Shown: positions 54,300-64,000 of the stretch, piece by piece
Position numbering within the stretch: the stretch's first letter is position 1
Layout of the letters: every line of letters begins with the position of its first letter
Assembly: GCF_963678975.1 (NCBI RefSeq)
Contig: NC_089277.1
Span: 18,476,257 to 18,540,256, forward strand
Length of the DNA stretch: 64,000 nt
Reading direction: 5' to 3'
DNA from: Dysidea avara
Taxonomy: Eukaryota; Porifera; Demospongiae; Dictyoceratida; Dysideidae
Program-made: the position numbers and the translations under genes
Notes under the pieces: generated by a model
What the model was told of the DNA's origin: nothing
Seen by the model: the letters and a program-made list of their open reading frames with translations, nothing else
The model's database searches: none

Positions 54300-55046
54300 C
54301 ATAAACAAACATACCACTGATTGCAACTACAAAATTAGTGGTTAATGCATGGCAAGAGTTCAAGAAGTCATCGTATCCTGCATGCATTTATCCAGTATCT
54401 CATATGGAATTCACATTTCAAAACCTTAACCATAGTGATTAAACTTTGCATATGCAAGTAGGCTAGAACCACAAATTTGTCTGGCTGACCACCTCAATGG
54501 ATACCTCCAGTGAAGTAGGGTTTGTAACTACTCTATATATTAAAATCCGCCTAATTAGAGTGGGATAGTATTAAACAACCATGCCTCTACAGATGGCTAC
54601 ACCCAGCCACTAGTGGTAGAAAAATCCTTGGTGGGGACCTAGAAGTCAAGCAGTGGAACATTTCCAACATGTTGGAAAGGAACTAAACATTGTGATGGTA
54701 TGTGCAGGCAGTGTTTGAACAGGATTACTTTAACGGCTGTTCAAGATGGAATCCTGCTATCACCAGATCTTTGACAATGTGAAGGAGTAGCACTGTCAGA
54801 GTGTTTATTTGAACAACAAACTATGTACACGTACATGTATTACGTGTTGTATCAGTGGAATCGTATACAAGAATTCATAATATTGGACTTGTTGTCCTCA
54901 TTTTTGATAGTCCATACTGGAGTTAGACACTCTCCCTTTTATTATTTACTCTTGGTGGTAGTTATAACAATATCTCATCCTTGCTATGGTCCTGTTCCAT
55001 TTGGCTATAACAAGAAGCTGTTAATGAAACTGCCGCGAGTTCTGAT
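54300..55046. other. Unassigned stretch upstream of the unknown helical protein
   Basis: No clear gene. A plus-strand frame (54823-55053) ends inside the next element and has no recognisable features. Confidence 0.4.
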
Positions 55047-55053
55047 ACTATAG

Positions 55054-55988
55054 TAGGCATTCCAGCCCGATTTTTAAATTTTGGAAATATAGGCTTTTTA
55101 TATGCTCAATAGATAGAGTATTGATTGCTGATCTCAGAAATATATAGTTTGTTGGGTTGGAATTAGCTACTTTGTCATGCACAGTGCTTAAAAACTGAAA
55201 AAAGGTACATTTTTTTCTCCAGAGCTCCCCATACATTTTAAAGAGGAAAATGGCACAATTGAATCAGGAAGCCATCTAGCAATCTGGACTATCTTGAAAC
55301 TGCAGTTGCTTCTAGCTGCAAGTCTGTACATGTAATGAGAGTAACATCAGGTCTTATTGGATCTCAGTGATCTTTGTATGCTTTGTGGTGAGCAAATATG
55401 CTTCACCTACTGCACACTTCTTGATGCAATGGTGTATATCCATAGGTAAGTGACCATCTCAAGTTGGTTAAAACATCAAGTTAGCAACTTATAAAGGTAA
55501 ACAACTAAAGTGGAGGTGCCACAATGATGCAACAATACTTAAGGTGGAGTTGTGGTTTCAATTATGGCATTGTTATGCCGACTTTTAAGTGGGTTATACT
55601 TTTGAACTGATGACACAGCCATCAGAAAACTGCTCTAGAGCTGAAAATCGCTAACCCGAGTGAAGTAACTACGCACTTTAAAGTAACCACCAGTGACTAC
55701 CTTTCACCTGACATTACGTTTTTTAAAGTTTTAAAGTATTCTACATACATTACCGTGAAGGCTTGAAAAGATTACAAAACAACACAAAACTCACTCATAT
55801 GTAACGCGCACGATAAAACTAAGATTTTCGTGATGATCAGCGTGTGGACAAACCCCACAGCGATTTTCATCCTCATTGGAGCTCGGACGACGGAGCAATC
55901 CCACGTTAAACACGAGTTGTCATTTTGTGCCAGGGTCATAATATACGGAGAATCCTTTTATTAAAAATCTCGGATACTGGAATGCCTA
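55054..55988. mobile_element. TIR element, TAGGCATTCCAG ends
   Basis: The 935-bp element has perfect 12-bp tips TAGGCATTCCAG, with weaker inverted similarity further in. The flanks share ACTATAG (55047-55053 and 55989-55995). No transposase frame is seen. A 7-bp shared flank could be an 8-bp duplication with one changed base, so hAT is the likely class. Confidence 0.8.
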
Positions 55989-56006
55989 ACTATAGTAAGC
56001 TTACAC

Positions 56007-56803
56007 CAGACCTCTCAACTCTCACGATTTAGTCGTGAGACTCACGATTTCAGCCTTCATATCACGACCGCTTGCTGATCTCACGATTTCTCACGATTTT
56101 CAATAAAATTTTCTAAGGCACGCTAAACCTCCTTGATTTAAGCCCCAAAACGTCTTGTAGCAGGTATCACGTGATCAGTTAATTAGATAGTGGGGCGCCT
56201 CTGTATTTTGAGCTGGAAATTTTGGCGGTTTCCCTTATTTTTGAATGTGTCACGAGTCGCTTCGCTGTCAAATGCAATGAACTGAGCCCTATTTGAAGGT
56301 GAAATCCTTTGAGAAAAGACTCAGCACACATGAAAGGCGAAGTATTAGGTGAAGTCCTAACAGTTGTGTTATTACAAATATTTATTGCTTAATTTCGGTT
56401 GTTGTGAGGTGTACTGGTGCAGAAAATCTGTGCTGAACACTGAATCCACAGCTGGATACTGATTACTCAAGAAATGGGAGGTGACTTCAGGCGATGAATC
56501 ACTGGTGAACTGGTACATCAGCTGAGTTGAAATACCGACATCACGTGATTCGACAATGGAGCAAAAATAGTAGGTTGTTGTCATATAGTAGGCTACACTA
56601 TAGCATAGAGATATTATAAGCTGCGGAAAACAGCAGTATTGTACTCACATATCTAGCTAGTTGTGCCTTTTAAAACATTATTTTGTTAAAACACGTATAT
56701 GTGCGTGAGCCCCATCACAAAGATGGTAGGCTTTACCATAGATACATGGGGATGGGTGGCTGGCTTTCTCACGACCAGGTCTGCTTCCAGGTTGAGAGGT
56801 CTG
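56007..56803. mobile_element. TIR element, CAGACCTCTCAAC ends, copy 1
   Basis: The left CAGACCTCTCAAC and right GTTGAGAGGTCTG are exact inverses. The flanks GCTTACAC and GCTTACCA match at the first six of eight positions. The left third has repeated CTCACGATTT units (56020-56100). The element is 797 bp and non-coding. It starts 18 bp from the previous element's end. Confidence 0.85.
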
Positions 56804-56861
56804 GCTTACCATAAGCAACACATATGCATGACTATGTCACATGACCATTAATTTTATCATA

Positions 56862-57746
56862 CAGACCTCTACTCAAATTTTTGGGTCTCTTCTCAAGGTC
56901 TCACGGTTAGGTGCTAATTTCTCAAGGTCACGCTCCAGATCTCAAGAATTCTCTAGGTTTTCGCCTATAAATAAAACTCAAACCCACAATCTAAAACTTT
57001 TTGTCAACTCAATATAAGAAATGGTACTTACGTGATAAATATTTAAAATTTATGGCGCTCAAATCTATAAAAGACTGGAGCCAACCTGTAACCCAAGGTT
57101 GTGTTACAACAAGGGACTCTTGACCCCAGCTCCAAAAATTTTTAGTATACCATGATCGAGATACGCTAATAGAGCAGTCACTCTAATAAAGCAGTCACAG
57201 TATTAGAACAGTGTGTAGTGAGCTATTTAAGGATTTTTATGTACTTTATCAGCTATAAATGCATGGTTGGTGAGGTGGGCAGCTATTGTCAGCTGGCTGT
57301 GACCTTTTTTTTTTTGGTCTCACCTTATCAAATCAGAGACAATGTAGTGCCTCAGTTGATTTTTGACCCCCATTTCTATAAGTCTGGATCCGCCCCTGTG
57401 TTACAACATGGTAAGGTGACTTCTCGTTCTTGTTTAGTAGTTTTTCTAGCATTAATGAAAACTAGTGAAAGGATTACTGATACCTACAATCATCACAAAG
57501 ATAGGCATAAAGCTGAATAAGCAGATTTATGATTCACGTGATACTACACCAGGTTGCTTAGATTCTATGTGTAGATTAATACCATAGAGCATAGAAATAA
57601 GCTGCAAATAGCAGCAGTATGCATGCAGTATAGCTAGTTGACATTCTTTATTAATAAAATGTGTGTGCGCGTGAACCCTACAGTTGCATGAGGCCATGCA
57701 CTTGGGGTGTCTCAAGGTTAACTCCAGTTCCAAGTTGAGAGGTCTG
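56862..57746. mobile_element. TIR element of the same family, copy 2, with nested MITE
   Basis: The left CAGACCTCTACTC and right TTGAGAGGTCTG (57735-57746) ends match copy 1. 57580-57746 resembles 56605-56803 (AAGCTGC, AGCAGTAT, CTAGCTAGTT, GTGCG). The flanks TTTATCATA and TTTATCCAT are similar. A separate short element is inserted at 57110-57398. Confidence 0.75.
57110..57398. mobile_element. Short hAT-type element nested in copy 2
   Basis: The 289-bp element has left end CAAGGGACTCTTGACCCC and inverted right end CAGGGGCGGATCCAGACTT. The target duplication TGTTACAA is a perfect 8 bp (57102-57109 and 57399-57406). It contains the ATACGCTAATAGAGCAGTCA core (57163-57182) and the GACC-T(10)-GGTC module (57301-57320). 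Confidence 0.9.
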
Positions 57747-58048
57747 TTTATCCATATCATCAAAGAACAGCTTTGCCAATTGTTGAAAGGTTAAATCAAT
57801 CAATCACCGAAGTCTGTGTGCAACCGCCAAGGGGATTCGAACCCACAATCGTATTTTTTGTAGCTAAGTGCATAACCCGGGGGATCCTTCACATACAAAA
57901 TCCATCTACGAAACTTGGTCACCCAAATTTCTAATTTCCATATAAATTTCTAAATTCCTAACGAAGAAGTATAAATTTCTGATCTGATCGACGACATTTC
58001 TGGAAGTGAAGGGCCCCTCGGCATAATCAGAAAGGCTGGGGCTTTGAA

Positions 58049-58905
58049 ATGGCGATGTCTAATCAGACTCACACCGGGAAAGTGGGCATACGTTTAAGTT
58101 CATACTGTGGTTTCGTGATGCACCTTTTATCTTGTTTCTTTTTTTCACTACTTGTTTTCATTATTAGTGACCAAAAATCCATCTCGAAGAGACCAGGGGG
58201 TTGCACCAAAGAAACTTTCTGTAACATCTTTATCCATCGGAGTAGAAAGTACTTTTGAATCGTCATTTTTGCTGAATTTTGGAAGAAGAGCTATTGAAGT
58301 CACCATGGATACACAGAGTACACCGGATAATTTTTATGATCTTGATAGTTTGGCATCACATGTAAATGAACAGCCTCCATATCTTTCACCTCAAGATACA
58401 ATCAGAAGAATCTTAAAGAAAATATTGCCATCATCCATAACTGTGATTGGCCCATCACAAGTACGTGGATTTCAATCACTGGATATTTTGCATGTCGTGA
58501 ATAAAATATTTCCAGACCTGTTAGTGTGTCCATCCTATGGCACTCCTCCTGTGCTGATGGTTGAAGTACAATCCATGGAATTTGTACAAGCTATAAGGAG
58601 GCTATATTTGGAGTTGTATTTACAATTGATTACTTTAAGAAGCAGAATCCCACATATTAAATATTGTCAAGGTTTGTCATTCCTAAAAACAATGAAGTAT
58701 TTGGCACTGTGAAAGCAACTGTCACATGGGAGTCACAGTATATGTTATTTGTTGCCACACTGCAAAAACTAAGTAAAGCTCAGTTTTCTAATGAAGTGCT
58801 TATGACATATGAAAATCAGAAAGGTTTTTTTCTGTTAGGGACCATCCATAATTTTCAATCTTTATGCAAGCGTACAAAGAGTACTCTTTATTCTAACCCC
58901 CTCCC
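58049..58905 (+). pseudogene. Unknown protein, possible PD-(D/E)xK-like fold, frameshifted
   Basis: A plus-strand frame runs from about 58152 to 58712. A likely true start is MDTQSTPDNFYDLDSLASHV at 58305. It includes FPDLLVCPSYGTPPVLMVEV followed by Q, a PD...ExQ arrangement as in PD-(D/E)xK nuclease-like folds, then helical IRRLYLELYLQL. A shift near 58670 continues the protein as FVIPKNNEVFGTVKATVTW and ATLQKLSKAQFSNEVLMTY. A short upstream frame (ATG 58049) followed by an intron ending ATTATTAG at 58167 is possible. The family is not recognised; the nuclease suggestion rests on one motif. Confidence 0.35.
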
Positions 58906-59306
58906 TCCTTCACAAAGCATACTGTATAAATGTTGATACTATGTACAGTATATACACGATGATTATTCATCATTCTATAAACGTACGTGTGATTTAACCC
59001 CCTCCCCTTAGTGTACTCTTTGTACTCTTGCGTAAAGGCTGAAAATAATGGATGACCCCTTACCCAATGAGCATACACATTGTTTGCCAGTTACCATTGC
59101 AGAGCTTCAAACTTTTCTAAACATTGACTATATTCAGGGGCTTTTTTAACTCTAAATTTTCTGTCATCTGCTTTACTCAATCCCATGTATGGAAATGGCC
59201 ATTGGTCCATAATTCTCTTAGTTGGATTATGCCTCCTACTCAATATAAGCAGGTACTGTATCACATAAGAATTGTTAAAAAGTTTTATGTGTTTTTAGGA
59301 AGTTGG

Positions 59307-59480
59307 CAGTGTTGGGCAAGTTACTTTGTAAAAGTAACTAATTACATATTACATATTGCTTGCAACTGAACTATTTAGTTACAGTTACGTATTACCCATA
59401 AAATAAAGTAACTGTAATAATATTACATATTATATTACTTTGTGTCCACAGCCTTAAGCTGTCACGTGTGAAACTACCAC
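59307..59480. repeat. CAGTGTTGGGCAAGTTACTTT-type repeat (split motif), partial
   Basis: GCAGTGTTGGGCAAG at 59306-59320 followed by alternating AGTTAC/GTAACT words is the start of a hAT-like short-element family common in animals (CAGTGTTGGG tip). The opposite tip and target duplication were not found. Confidence 0.55.
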
Positions 59481-60890
59481 TTTATCATGTGACATGATTG
59501 CGTTATTGGACAAAAGTTTCGATTGTGGGCTGCATCTTTAGTTACAAATGTTTTTATTGTGGGTTTTGTTTTATTCAGATAATTAGCAGTGTTTTCCACT
59601 ATGGCTATAAGAGGTGATTAGTATGGTTTTTAGAATTTATTATATGTTTCAAAAAGTGTTAGCTGGTTTAATTAATTGGTTAGAATTATCAGCTTCAGTA
59701 TAATAATATGTAGTTACCAACTCAGCCATTTAGCAAACTGTAGTCTTCTGGTATTTTATAAGTTAATAAGGTAGCTATAGCACTTTTGTCTATGAATGCA
59801 AAATCTGTATCAGTTACCTTCTAATATGACCCCATGCTGAGGGTTATGGTGATGGTATTTGTCAGTCTTCATAACCCCGGCAGATCTAGAAATAAGTTGA
59901 CCATCACAACAGTAAATTCAGAAACCCCATAAATGCAAATATAGTTGTACTTTGCTATGGATTTCCAGTGGACTAGCTAACAGCTACTAGTACCCTTCAC
60001 TGCATTCTGCTTTTCAGTATAATTTATTGATGTTAAGACTAACAAAGTGTCACTAGGCTAAGGAGCATGCATATTAATAATTGTGACGTTCAACACCACT
60101 ACTTAGCTATACATGTTTCTTCCACACATTATCCCACAAAGGCTTCCCCTATTGTCTGGCTTTTTTTGATCATGGGAATATTTAGAAACAGCATTCTTCA
60201 TGCAGACTGCAAAATCATCACAGTCAAACTTGTGTAGTTTGTAGTCCTAGTCTCACCCAATGTTGATGAATCCCAGATGGTCTTTAGAAGATGATAGTCA
60301 AGTGTTCCATGAAGAGAGAATCTGTTGATGTTGAGGCTGGAGCAAGCATTTTCCACAGTTCTTCCAACTTCATGGTGTGTGAAATAACCTACTCCAACCT
60401 TCCAGTGGGATCCAACAACATTTTTTTTATCAGTAAGATAGACAGTTAAGGCTGTTGAAGTGGAGCTGATGTATTTTGGTATATAGCTAGCTATATCTAA
60501 ATGCTTGGTAGCTACAAATGAAAAGATTATCATGCATGCATGATAGCTACTCATGCATATTGCAATCAGTCTTGATTTAATGGAAAAGTAAAAGTGTTTT
60601 GATAAACTGAAATTCCATTGTTTTCCACTGAAAAACTGCTTAAAACACTCAGATTCAACTCTAGAGGGCCTAATCTTCAAACATTTCATGAAGGGCATGC
60701 CCCCATGCAGACCACTCGGCCTAGGCTAGCATGCAAAGCATGCTAGTGTGCTTTGCACACTAATGTAGTCATTATTCCAAATAGCTAATTTTGACCATGG
60801 ATACTACATGAATCTTACCATTAGGGCCTTGTGAGAAGGCTAGGTATCTTCTAATGTCTGGCTAGTTACCTATGTCCCTGTCCAGCTTAG
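59481..60890. other. Unassigned stretch with one long open frame
   Basis: A minus-strand frame at 60198-60698 (166 codons; WKVGVGYFTHHEVGRTVENA, then SLNINRFSLHGTLDYHLLKT) is longer than its neighbours but has no recognised domain and no splice support. The part at 60660-60720 (CATGCCCCCATGCAGACC) is repeat-like. The region next to 60890 belongs to a short element ending at 60920. Confidence 0.35.
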
Positions 60891-60920
60891 CCCCCCTTTC
60901 AAAAAATCCTAGATCCGCCC

Positions 60921-62800
60921 CTACCAAAAACAATACTCAATGCCTCACGCTCAATCTGTGAGTAGTTTCTTTCACTGTCTGAGAGTGTCTTGGAAGCATA
61001 AGCAATTGGTCTCTCACTACCATCTGGGTACTTATGGTAGATAACTGCTCCAATTCCTACAGCACTGACATCACATGCTAGACCAATTGGCATGTTTGGG
61101 TCAAAGTGAGCTAAAACAGTTGTAGTTGCAGGGGTGGTGGAACAGGCCAAAGAGTGAGGGGGCCAGGCCAGCTGTAAGTTGAAGACAAAAAAAAAAAGGT
61201 CACAGCCTGTTAACAATAGCTACTCTCCACCAATTATATTTTCTTATTTATATCTACACATACGTACTAAGTATAGCTTGCTATACTGCTTCTCTGAATA
61301 CTGTGACTGCTCTATTAGAGTATCCAGATCCTGACTGTTCTATTAGAGTATCTCGATCTTTTCTTGCACATAAACGTGGGGGGGCCATGGGCCCCCGTCT
61401 CCACCGCCTATGTGTAGTTGTAAGGGCTTCTTTCAGTCTGTAAAAACAGTTTTGATAGGTTTCAGTCCACTCCCAAGCTACATCTTCCTTAAGCAAATTA
61501 TTAAAGGGAACACTAAGGTCTGCCAAACACCACTGTAGTGGTTCACCATTCCAAGAAAGGATCTAAGTTGTGTCTGATCACATGGCGGCTTGACCTTCAG
61601 TATGGCTTCTATTTTTGACTTGGAAGGTTGAATTCCATCTTGTGAAATGACCTTACCCAATTACTGTACTGAAGGCTGAAAGAAGTGGCATTTGCTCATC
61701 TTGATGGTAAGTCCATTTTTCTTGAAGCTTTTCAGTACTAACTCTAGTCTGTGAAGGTTGCTCCTCATCATCCTTCCCTGTAATGAGAATATCATCAACA
61801 TAACTGACTATACCTGGCACTTTAGGAAGGATTTGTTCCATCACACGCTGGTGAGGAAGCAATGCCATATCACAATCTGTTAAAAGCATGCAACCCTTTA
61901 TGAGTGTTTATTGTAGAGCAGCTTTTGACTTCCTCCTCTAATTCAATTTGCAGGTAGGCTTCTGATAAATCTAAAGTTGCGAACTTTTGACCACCATTCA
62001 AAGTAGAAAACAACTCATCAGAGTGGGGTATTGGGTATTGGTTGACTTGTAGCTGTGGGTTAAGGCTAACTTTGTAATCACCATGTAATCTAATAGAGCC
62101 ATTTGGCTTCACCACAGGTACAATAGGTGTGGCCCATTCAGAGACTTCCCTCTCTTCTCTTGGCATTCTAGTTCAGCGTCTACCTTAGGTTTGAGTGCCA
62201 AAGGAAGAAGACGAGCTCTACAAAACTTTGGAGTGGCATCTGGTTTAAGATACAATTTAGCTTTAACATTTTTACAGTGGCCCAGCTTGTCATTTACCAC
62301 ACCCTCATACTTTTGTAGGAGTTTAGTCAGTTGTTTGGCTGCAGCAGTTGTACGGATGCTGTGTACTTGTGTAAGTTATGTCCAATCTAATTTTACTTCT
62401 TGTAGCCAGTTTCTGCCAAACAGGGATGGTCCTTGTTCCTGAACTACCACTAAAGGAAGGTCAACTGCTTCACTGTTCTGTACTCTGGCTTTTATGGTAT
62501 GGTATCCTAACACTTGGAGCTTCCTGTTGGGATAACTCTGCAACTTGAGTGAAGTAGTTTGCAGTGCTGGGCTGTTCAGTTGCGTGGACCTTGTCTTCTC
62601 ACTAACAAGAGATACTGCTGCTCCCATGTCTAGTTCCATGACCAGAGGTTTTGCCATTTAGTTCTACTGGCACTTTGTAGCTTTCCGGAACTGTTGGTGA
62701 CACGGAATGAACATGGATTATATCAGCTGGGCCGGAATCTTCATCAGACGTTTCGGCATTCTGCTGTGGAATGTCATTGTCATTGTCAGATTATGGATGG
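60921..62800 (-). mobile_element. Ty3/gypsy retrotransposon fragment, broken, with nested MITE
   Basis: Read right to left: protease (62376-62657), RT (61653-62300, in several frames), RT connection region (61421-61660), RNase H (60921-61120). The protease active-site triad reads DMGA where Asp-Thr-Gly is expected. The RT catalytic YVDD box is present near 61800. Frame breaks lie near 62150-62190, 61880, 61660 and 61500, and a MITE splits it at 61129-61412. No gag N-terminus, integrase or LTRs are visible. The left edge is another short element's end, TAGGGGCGGATCTAGG inverted at 60905-60920. Confidence 0.8.
61129..61412. mobile_element. hAT-type MITE inserted in the Ty3/gypsy copy
   Basis: The 284-bp element has left end CAGGGGTGGTGGAAC and inverted right end CATAGGCGGTGGAGAC. 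The target duplication TGTAGTTG is a perfect 8 bp (61121-61128 and 61413-61420). It contains GAAGAC-A(11)-GGTC (about 61176-61202) and two CTCTATTAGAGTAT cores (61303-61357). It interrupts the RT/RNase H coding part. Confidence 0.93.
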
Positions 62801-62960
62801 ACATTTGGTCATTTAGATGTAACTAATAGTTTGTTAACGAACGCCATAGTTACACATGTTGCCATAACTTCAGTTTAAAAATTATTACCACCTATTATTA
62901 TTTTATTTATACCTACCTACCAACCCACTTTTCAACTAGTCTCAGTCCGAGAAACAAAAG
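62801..62960. other. Short unassigned spacer
   Basis: AT-rich and non-coding. It marks the junction between the Ty3/gypsy remnant (minus strand) and the LINE remnant (plus strand). Confidence 0.4.
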
Positions 62961-62984
62961 ATTTAGTTGAAGTGGCCTAAATAC

Positions 62985-63590
62985 ATAACAGAGCTAAAAA
63001 TGGGTTAACACTGAATTTAAATTTACAAAGAAACCTTAGTGTTCACTTCGTGTCAAATCTTTAGCTTATTCATATGTTAGACCGGTGTTGGAGTATGCCT
63101 CTGTTGTTTGGTCACCATTCACACAATCTAACATAGACAAGATTGAAAAGGTACAACGTAAGGTTGCTAGGTTTGTTTTTAATGATTATTATAGATATTC
63201 TAGTGTAACTAACATGCTCAACTGCTTAAAATGGGAATCCCTTGAACACAGAAGAACTACGTCTACAATTATCATGTTCTACACAATCATCAACAATATT
63301 GTTTCAGCTGACTTTTCCAATTATCTTCATAGAAGCTTTACCAGGACAAGAGGTCATCAAATGAGATTTATGACTATTCCTGCTAAAAGAAACACCTATT
63401 ATCACTCCTTCTTACCCAGAGCTATTCGACTATGGAACTCTCTGTCTGAAGAAACAGTTAATTCTCCCAACTTACATTCATTTATTAACTTATTAAGTGT
63501 ACGTTAACTTGATATGTACTACACTCATATTTGAGTCTTGCATAACAAAAATTAAAATTAAATACCATTAATTATTGCAATCAAACTGAT
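62985..63590 (+). pseudogene. CR1/L2-type LINE ORF2 3' end
   Basis: The plus-strand frame 63085-63507 encodes LEYASVVWSPFTQSNIDKIE, VQRKVARFVFNDYYRYSSVT, YHSFLPRAIRLWNSLSEE and a terminal LLSVR. The frame continues upstream with breaks from about 62985. The A-rich tail (AACAAAAATTAAAATTAAAT, 63545-63564) ends the element. The last 80 codons are nearly identical to the minus-strand copy at 3730-3999, showing the same recently active subfamily. Confidence 0.85.
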
Positions 63591-63711
63591 TTTTCGAAAA
63601 CTACCAATATGCATACTAGCTACCACTATCGCTAATAGACGTACAACATAGTTACTAAATAAACTCAGAGTAACATTGCTTCAGTCAGTTCTCTTTCAGT
63701 TTTTGAACTCA

Positions 63712-63846
63712 TCAAAAACCCGGCGGCATACTTTCGACTTTATCACCTTGACATTTGTTGATCACGGGGCTAGTGGATACTGGTTTATCAGCAGGGTCTA
63801 CGTGTCCAATGACAACGATTGGGATTTCAGTCTTCGCCCACGGCAT
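63712..63846 (-). pseudogene. Probable eEF1A-derived N-terminal fragment
   Basis: From ATG at 63846 the minus strand reads MPWAKTEIPIVVIGHVD, matching the conserved start of translation elongation factor 1-alpha (IVVIGHVD before the P-loop). The next residues lose the GKST loop (PADKPVSTSPVINKCQGDKV), although STT..., KC and DK positions can still be aligned. A TGA follows at 63712. An acceptor-like TTCACAG lies about 45 bp upstream of the ATG. It is probably a decayed or retroposed copy. The identification rests mainly on the first 17 residues. Confidence 0.4.
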
Positions 63847-64000
63847 TGTAGTTCCTTCAGTGGCAGAAAAATGGATCAGATCGTTCTGTGAACAATAAAT
63901 AAAAACATCTGGTCACTGTAAAGCTCTAATACAATACAATACAATCTAAAGTGTTCGTGCTGGGCTACAAGTACTGAACCGGCTCAAAACTATACATTGC

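Noticed and set aside
60198-60698. A 166-codon gene on the minus strand
   Set aside because: No recognisable domain, no splice or start context, and repeat-like sequence at its 5' end; left as unassigned.

Overview
The window looks like nuclear DNA of a simple invertebrate animal, most likely a demosponge (inference). The reasons are AT-rich sequence, dense hAT-type and CR1/L2-type elements, an NLR-type immune receptor gene with a decayed neighbour copy, and a DM9-repeat/SOCS-box protein. No bacterial operon, rRNA, tRNA or CRISPR was seen. Coordinates were read by eye from base positions, so ends of degenerate repeats are approximate.

Layout. 0-3.4 kb: last exons of a coiled-coil protein gene, a foldback element, one predicted first exon and a hAT-type non-autonomous element. 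3.7-8.6 kb: a LINE tail, a broken autonomous-type hAT transposase and two related short elements. 9.8-11.0 kb: the large last exon of a DM9/SOCS-box protein (minus strand). 12.5-14.2 kb: a hAT element, a GT tract, a hairpin and an A-tract. 14.7-34.0 kb (all minus strand): the main single-copy-type locus. It holds a 919-codon NACHT/LRR gene, a decayed fragment of a VioB-like gene, a decayed second NACHT gene split by a hAT insertion, a nearly intact two-ORF LINE, and an intact 3.3-kb intronless gene for a secreted protein resembling bacterial VioB (iminophenyl-pyruvate dimer synthase). The alternation VioB-like / NLR / VioB-like / NLR suggests an old tandem duplication of a two-gene unit.

34.7-45.9 kb: repeat-rich ground with a composite TIR element, a 2.7-kb foldback containing a LINE fragment, a satellite-like stretch and a Harbinger-like element, then LINE remnants, perfect hairpins and a palindromic array. 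45.9-49.9 kb: a broken Ty3/gypsy retrotransposon whose RT catalytic motif is split by a short DNA transposon. 50.4-53.5 kb: a LINE tail and a 5'-truncated LINE of the restriction-like-endonuclease type with clear target duplications. 53.8-58.9 kb: two unassigned, frameshifted protein-coding candidates around a block of three TIR elements. 59.3-64.0 kb: repeat remnants, a second broken Ty3/gypsy copy (minus strand) with a nested element, a LINE tail and a probable eEF1A-derived fragment.

The genes of most biological interest are the VioB-like enzyme, a possible lateral acquisition with a secretion signal, and the immune-type genes (NLR, DM9/SOCS). Nothing in the window supplies a VioA-type amino-acid oxidase partner, so any pathway role is inference.
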